Positions 14,462 through 17,841 of a DNA stretch of 17,841 bases are shown here, in pieces. The stretch covers positions 1-17,841 of the forward strand of contig DKNW01000070.1 in NCBI GenBank assembly GCA_002469805.1, written 5' to 3'. Position 1 is the stretch's first letter. Every line of letters begins with the position of its first letter. The notes below the pieces were generated by a model. That model did no database searches. It worked only from the letters and a program-made list of their open reading frames with translations, and was not told the origin of the DNA. The translations under genes were made by a program, and so were the position numbers. The DNA is from Rhodobiaceae bacterium UBA7378. Lineage in GTDB: Bacteria; Pseudomonadota; Alphaproteobacteria; RS24.

Positions 14462-14782
14462 ATGGCGAAGATCACCTTTGTCGAACATGATGGCACCGAG
14501 CACGTTCTGGACGGAGAAGACGGGATGACCGTCATGGAAGTCGCGATCAAAAATTCGGTACCCGGTATTGATGCAGATTGTGGGGGCGCATGTGCATGTG
14601 CAACCTGTCACGTTTATGTGCGTGATGGCTGGACCGACAAGGTGGGAAAAGCTGCTGAAATGGAAGAAGATATGCTCGACTTCGCATTTGATGTGCGTGA
14701 AAACAGCCGCCTGTCATGCCAGATCAAAGTGAGCGACGCCGTAGACGGCCTGACGCTCGATCTGCCTGAAAAACAATTCTAG
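14462..14782 (+). CDS. [2Fe-2S] ferredoxin, adrenodoxin type
   Basis: A 106-residue soluble electron carrier. The four cluster ligands follow the adrenodoxin/Isc-ferredoxin spacing C-x5-C-x2-C-x36-C: C40, C46, C49 in CGGACACATCH and C86 in SRLSCQIKV; C44 is an extra cysteine inside the loop. The DMLDFA segment near residue 70 matches the acidic partner-recognition helix of the family. The ATG at 14462 is chosen for AGGGAGA at 14450-14456; the frame runs 11 codons further upstream to a weaker TTG-type start. A ferredoxin-NADP reductase lies 470 bases downstream on the same strand, which suggests an NADPH-FNR-Fdx chain. No P450 or Fe-S assembly operon is adjacent, so the electron acceptor is open. 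The last four bases are shared with the convergent chorismate mutase gene. Confidence 0.93.
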   Translation: MAKITFVEHDGTEHVLDGEDGMTVMEVAIKNSVPGIDADCGGACACATCHVYVRDGWTDKVGKAAEMEEDMLDFAFDVRENSRLSCQIKVSDAVDGLTLDLPEKQF

Positions 14783-15078
14783 CGTTCGTCGAACACGTCG
14801 AATTCATGGGCGATGCTACATTCTATCAGCTGTCGCCACACAGGTTCGGCGATATCGGTAGATAGATTATGTTCTCGTGCTTGGGCTAGAACGAGCTGGA
14901 TAACCTCTTCAATCCGTGCGTCATCGCGAACACTTTCACGTGCGGGTTTCACTTTGCCAGCGGCTTCGATAAGTTGCTGGCGTTGCGCGAGTAGCATCAC
15001 GAGTTCGGTGTCCAACGCATCTATCCGGGCACGTATATCGACCATTTCGGGGCAGGGAACCGGCGCGCGTTCGTTCAT
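14779..15078 (-). CDS. AroQ-type chorismate mutase family protein
   Basis: A 99-residue, all-helical, single-domain protein of the AroQ class, catalysing chorismate to prephenate, or isochorismate to salicylate plus pyruvate if PchB-like. The typical pattern is visible: DIRARIDALDTELVMLLAQR at residues 14-33 (Arg in helix 1), K43 in GKVKPAR as the probable substrate-binding Lys, R47 and the R/D pair in SVRDDARIEE near 48-58, and a C-terminal helix with WRQLIE. Such short proteins in Alphaproteobacteria are often annotated simply as chorismate mutase. The ATG at 15078 has GGAGC at 15086-15090. It is monocistronic and lies antisense between the ferredoxin and the FNR genes. Chorismate mutase is more likely than PchB in the absence of siderophore genes. 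Confidence 0.85.
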   Translation of the reverse strand: MNERAPVPCPEMVDIRARIDALDTELVMLLAQRQQLIEAAGKVKPARESVRDDARIEEVIQLVLAQAREHNLSTDIAEPVWRQLIECSIAHEFDVFDER

Positions 15079-15130
15079 GAAAAATGCTCCATTGGCTTTG
15101 TCAATTTTGATCCTATATATCGGGCATCAG

Positions 15131-15143
15131 CTGGAATTTCCAG
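15131..15143. promoter_or_regulatory. 13-base palindrome in the chorismate mutase/FNR divergent gap
   Basis: CTGGAATTTCCAG is a perfect inverted repeat with 6-base arms around one base. It lies about 53 bases upstream of the chorismate mutase start, overlapping a possible -35 (TGGAAA) read 17 bases before a TATATA on the minus strand, and directly abuts copy 2 of the 13-base shared element. It could be an operator for either gene. Confidence 0.35.
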
Positions 15144-15155
15144 TGCGGCAAAAAA
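15143..15155 (+). repeat. 13-base shared upstream element, copy 2 (FNR side)
   Basis: GTGCGGCAAAAAA, identical to 14362-14374. Here it is followed by one more A. Distance to the FNR start is 112 bases. Confidence 0.55.
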
Positions 15156-15208
15156 ACTACTTGTCGGGGTGTCAGAATGAACTTAAAACACAATCGAAAA
15201 GTGGTAAA

Positions 15209-15238
15209 TTGATAAATACCGCGTAACGAATGTAAAAT
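15209..15238 (+). promoter_or_regulatory. Candidate promoter of the FNR gene
   Basis: TTGATA (15209-15214, 5/6) and TAAAAT (15233-15238, 5/6) with an 18-base spacer. The boxes are good, but transcription would begin at about 15245, right at the ribosome binding site, giving an unusually short leader. An alternative upstream pair is TTGGCT (15092-15097) and TATATA (15114-15119). Confidence 0.35.
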
Positions 15239-15244
15239 AGATAT

Positions 15245-15249
15245 GGAGG
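15245..15249 (+). promoter_or_regulatory. Ribosome binding site that decides the FNR start
   Basis: GGAGG lies 5 bases before the ATG at 15255. It also overlaps the earlier in-frame ATG at 15243, which has no binding site of its own, so 15255 is the true start. Confidence 0.8.
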
Positions 15250-15254
15250 CGCAG

Positions 15255-16304
15255 ATGGCGCACCAGGCAATCGAAACAGATGTGGTCATTATCGGCGCGG
15301 GGCCGGTTGGCTTGTTCGCCGTTTTTGAACTTGGGCTGCTTGATATGAAGGCCCATCTCATTGACATTCTCGACAAGCCGGGCGGCCAGTGCGCCGAACT
15401 TTATCCGGAAAAGCCGATTTACGATATTCCAGGCATGCCGGAAGTTTCCGGCCAACAGCTTACCGATCAGCTGATGGCGCAGGCGGCACCGTTTAATCCA
15501 GAATTTCATTTCAACCGCATGGTTACCGGCCTCGAAAAACACGCAGATGGCACTTGGCAGGTCACAACAGATGAAGACGAGGTGTTTACCTGTAAAGTTG
15601 TTGTGATTGCCGCTGGCGGTGGCAGTTTCCAGCCGAAGAAGCCGCCAGTGCCCGGCATTGAGGCGTTTGAGGCTGCGAACAGTGCCGATGGCAATGGCGT
15701 GCATTATGCCGTGCGTAAAATGGATGCGTTCCGCGATAAGGATATTCTGATTTCCGGTGGCGGTGATTCCGCGTTGGACTGGGTTTTGAACCTTCAGCCG
15801 ATTGCCAAATCAATGACACTGGTGCACCGACGCGACGAATTTCGTGCGGCACCGGACAGTGTGAATAAGATGCGTGCGCTAGTTGAGGCGGGCGCGGTAA
15901 ATCTGCATATTGGTCAGATAAGCGAGCTGCATGGCGACAACGGGGTGTTGAGCGGTGCAACCTTCAAGCCGAAAGAGGGCGAGCCTCTCATGTTGCCGTG
16001 CACGAGCTTTCTGCCGTTTTTCGGCCTCACCATGAAGCTGGGTCCCATCGCCGATTGGGGACTGAATTTGAATGAAAATCTCATTGAAGTGGATACTGAA
16101 AAATTCGCGACCGATCAGGATGGGATTTATGCCGTCGGCGACATCAACACCTATCCCGGCAAGTTGAAGCTTATCCTGAGCGGCTTTCACGAAGTGGCGC
16201 TAATGGCCCATGACGCTTTCAAGCTGGTGTATCCTGACCAGAAACTGACGTTCCAATACACGACATCGAGCACCAATTTGCAAAAAAAGCTGGGCGTTCA
16301 ATAA
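15255..16304 (+). CDS. Ferredoxin-NADP reductase, thioredoxin-reductase-like type
   Basis: A 349-residue FAD enzyme that passes electrons between NADPH and ferredoxin. It has two dinucleotide folds: GAGPVG at 14-19 with E/D-rich strand end for FAD, and GGGDSA at 168-173 for NADPH, followed by HRRDEFRA at 191-198, whose Arg residues bind the 2'-phosphate. IYAVGDI near 291-297 is the second FAD motif. The CxxC redox pair of true thioredoxin reductases is absent from the expected site (GGGDSALDWV), and the C-terminal extension after 320 (FKLVYPDQK and onwards) is that of YumC/TrxR-like FNRs. The GGEC-type QCAELYPEKPIYDIPG segment near 45-60 is also characteristic. Likely redox partner is the [2Fe-2S] ferredoxin encoded upstream. 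The gene is convergent with pgsA, 21 bases apart. Confidence 0.93.
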   Translation: MAHQAIETDVVIIGAGPVGLFAVFELGLLDMKAHLIDILDKPGGQCAELYPEKPIYDIPGMPEVSGQQLTDQLMAQAAPFNPEFHFNRMVTGLEKHADGTWQVTTDEDEVFTCKVVVIAAGGGSFQPKKPPVPGIEAFEAANSADGNGVHYAVRKMDAFRDKDILISGGGDSALDWVLNLQPIAKSMTLVHRRDEFRAAPDSVNKMRALVEAGAVNLHIGQISELHGDNGVLSGATFKPKEGEPLMLPCTSFLPFFGLTMKLGPIADWGLNLNENLIEVDTEKFATDQDGIYAVGDINTYPGKLKLILSGFHEVALMAHDAFKLVYPDQKLTFQYTTSSTNLQKKLGVQ

Positions 16305-16325
16305 GCTGTAACGAGTGGCAAGAGT

Positions 16326-16889
16326 TTAACCTGCATGGCGCAAATGATGCAGGCTCGCTTTTAGATAGGCGTAGCCGGTTATCACCGTCAACAGGGCTGA
16401 TAGCCAGAGCGTTGCAAAACCAGAAGCCAGTAGGCCGGGCAGAGCGGCATCACCAGATGGGCCAGCCAGCAAACAAATGAGCGCCACCATCTGAACCGCG
16501 GTTTTATATTTCGCAAGCGTCGACACCGGCAGCGTGATGGCGCGGGCGCCCAGAAATTCACGCAAACCCGATACCAGAACTTCGCGCGCAATAATCAAAA
16601 TGGCGGCCGGCAAATGGACGGCTGTTATGATATCGGCACTAACCAGCATCACCAGACAAACGAGCACCATCAGCTTGTCGGCAATGGGGTCGAACATACG
16701 CCCGAAATCTGATTGGGCATCAAACTTTCGTGCCAGATATCCATCGAAGAAATCAGTGATTGCACCAAGCCCAAACACCACAACCGCCAACCAGTGACCT
16801 AGGGGAGCCGGTAGGTGGAAGGTGAGGTAAAGGCCCAGCACAGAAGCCATGCGGAACATCGTCAGATAATTCGGAATTTGCTTCATCAT
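16326..16889 (-). CDS. pgsA: CDP-diacylglycerol-glycerol-3-phosphate 3-phosphatidyltransferase
   Basis: A 187-residue inner-membrane enzyme that makes phosphatidylglycerophosphate, the committed step to phosphatidylglycerol and cardiolipin. The CDP-alcohol phosphotransferase signature D-G-x2-A-R-x8-G-x3-D-x3-D is exact: D49, G50, A53, R54, G63, D67, D71. Four to six hydrophobic helices are visible, and the start MKQIPNYLTMFR resembles known PgsA proteins. The ATG at 16889 (or the adjacent one at 16886) follows the uvrC stop by 7 bases, with AGGCG just upstream; the in-frame GTG at 16910 would overlap uvrC and is less likely. It is co-transcribed with uvrC, an arrangement common in proteobacteria. 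Confidence 0.94.
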   Translation of the reverse strand: MMKQIPNYLTMFRMASVLGLYLTFHLPAPLGHWLAVVVFGLGAITDFFDGYLARKFDAQSDFGRMFDPIADKLMVLVCLVMLVSADIITAVHLPAAILIIAREVLVSGLREFLGARAITLPVSTLAKYKTAVQMVALICLLAGPSGDAALPGLLASGFATLWLSALLTVITGYAYLKASLHHLRHAG

Positions 16890-16896
16890 GCTTCGC

Positions 16897-17841
16897 CTAT
16901 TGCCCTTCACCGTGGAAGTGATCGTATATTATCTTCGCCATTTTTGCGCTGATACCGTCGACCTTTTCGAGATCCGCCAACGCGGCTCGCCCAACAGCGC
17001 GGGCCGATCCGAAATGATGCAACAAAGCACGCTTGCGCGTCGCGCCAATGCCTGCGATCTGGTCGAGTGCATTGCGGCGCAAGTCTTTCTGTCGTTTGGC
17101 CCGATGTCCGCCAATGGCATATCGGTGGGCCTCGTCGCGCAGGCGTTGCAGGTAATACAGGACCGGCGAATTTGTCGGCAGCATGAAATCTGCCGCGTCA
17201 TGTCGGAAAAACCGCTCGCGGCCTGCATCGCGATCTGGGCCTTTGGCGACCCCAACTAGCGGAATATCGTCCAGTCCAAGCTCCTCCATCACTGCGCGCG
17301 CAACATTAAGTTGCCCGCGCCCGCCATCGACAAGCACGAGATCGGGCCATGCTTCTGAGCCGGGCTTGTGTTCGCGCGCCAGACGCCCATAGCGACGGGT
17401 GAAAACCTCACGCATCATGGCGTAATCATCACCGGGCACGGTGTCATCGTTTTTTATGTTGAACTTGCGGTACTGGTTTTTCACGAACCCGTCGTTTCCA
17501 GCTACAATCATGCCTCCGAGCTGGTTGGTGCCTTGTAGGTGGCTGTTATCGAACACTTCAATGCGTTGCGGCGGGGCGTCGAGGTCGAATACTTCAGCCA
17601 CACCCTCAAGCAATTGGCGCTGGCTATCGCTTTCGGCCACGTGTCGCGCCAACGCTTCACGTGCATTTTGATGGGCCATTTCAATCAGTGCCAGCTTGCT
17701 TCCGCGTTGTGGGCGGTGCAGCGCAACTTTGCTGTTTGCCCGAAGCGATAAAGCACCTGACAGCAATTCGGCACCCGCCATTTTCTCGCTGACGAGAACC
17801 AGAGCGGGTGCGGGCCGGTCATCGTAAAATTGACCGATAAA
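16897..17841 (-). CDS. uvrC: UvrABC excinuclease subunit C, C-terminal part (5' end beyond window)
   Basis: The frame is open to the right edge of the window, giving the last 314 residues of about 600-640. UvrC makes the 3' and 5' incisions in nucleotide excision repair. Visible parts are the segment FIGQFYDDRPAP, the RNase H-like endonuclease domain with D98 in FDNSHLQGT, D172 in LVDGGRGQLN and H246 in IGGHRAKRQ as catalytic residues for the 5' cut, and the tandem helix-hairpin-helix DNA-binding domain at about 260-310 (IAGIGATRKRALLHHFGS and VDGISAKMAKIIYDHF). The GIY-YIG nuclease, its Cys region and most of the UVR domain lie outside. Internal ATG at 17779-17781 is not the start. No defect is seen. 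Confidence 0.96.
   Translation of the reverse strand, partial: FIGQFYDDRPAPALVLVSEKMAGAELLSGALSLRANSKVALHRPQRGSKLALIEMAHQNAREALARHVAESDSQRQLLEGVAEVFDLDAPPQRIEVFDNSHLQGTNQLGGMIVAGNDGFVKNQYRKFNIKNDDTVPGDDYAMMREVFTRRYGRLAREHKPGSEAWPDLVLVDGGRGQLNVARAVMEELGLDDIPLVGVAKGPDRDAGRERFFRHDAADFMLPTNSPVLYYLQRLRDEAHRYAIGGHRAKRQKDLRRNALDQIAGIGATRKRALLHHFGSARAVGRAALADLEKVDGISAKMAKIIYDHFHGEGQ

Noticed and set aside
15255..16304. Thioredoxin reductase
   Set aside because: The redox-active CxxC pair is missing, and the C-terminal extension is of the FNR type.
1..17841. Genomic island, prophage or insertion sequence
   Set aside because: No integrase, transposase, terminal inverted repeats, tRNA attachment site or abrupt composition change was seen; gene content is metabolic and housekeeping.

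Overview
The window looks like a piece of an alphaproteobacterial chromosome, probably from a free-living, possibly marine, oligotroph-type heterotroph. This rests on moderate GC content, protein family content, dense gene packing with short intergenic gaps and many 1-4 nt overlaps, and the uvrC-pgsA pair. I cannot place it below class from the sequence alone. No tRNA, rRNA, CRISPR array, insertion sequence, integrase, phage gene or origin was seen. No gene-free stretch exceeds about 180 bases.

Layout. (1) 1-1797 (+): C-terminal 598 residues of a periplasmic PQQ-dependent quinohemoprotein alcohol dehydrogenase, cut by the window's left edge. (2) 1803-3525 (-): three translationally coupled genes, namely a MotA/TolQ/ExbB-type channel protein, an ExbD-like one-pass protein with an unusual periplasmic domain, and a two-pass membrane protein of unknown function. 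This is the best candidate for an undescribed system. (3) 3651-5039 (+): a GPH-family (MelB-like) sugar:cation symporter, preceded by a near-consensus LacI-family operator. (4) 5065-6846 (-) and 6933-8333 (+): a divergent pair, an N-acyl-D-amino-acid deacylase-like amidohydrolase and an exported DUF1329 protein. (5) 8369-8977 (+): a small SAM methyltransferase convergent with the next block. (6) 12106-9011 (-): an operon of a GT4 glycosyltransferase, a class I methyltransferase and an alpha/alpha-toroid ('prenyltransferase-like') protein, with a good sigma-70-type promoter at its head. It looks like a small pathway for making or decorating a glycan or lipid. (7) 14311-12188 (-): a muconate-lactonizing-fold epimerase/racemase and a soluble epoxide hydrolase-type alpha/beta hydrolase. 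(8) 14462-16304: an adrenodoxin-type [2Fe-2S] ferredoxin (+), a stand-alone AroQ-type chorismate mutase (-) and a thioredoxin-reductase-like ferredoxin-NADP reductase (+). The two redox genes share an exact 13-base element about 100-112 bases upstream of their starts. (9) 17841-16326 (-): the C-terminal part of uvrC followed by pgsA.

How the genes may work together. The PQQ dehydrogenase, sugar symporter, amidohydrolase, epoxide hydrolase and epimerase suggest a scavenging metabolism of alcohols, glycosides, acylated amino acids and dipeptides, but nothing ties them into one pathway. The ferredoxin and its reductase plausibly form an NADPH to FNR to Fdx electron chain. The GT4-methyltransferase-toroid operon and the channel-type operon are the two cohesive multi-gene units of unknown product or role. 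Functional names come from motif recognition by eye; no database search was run.
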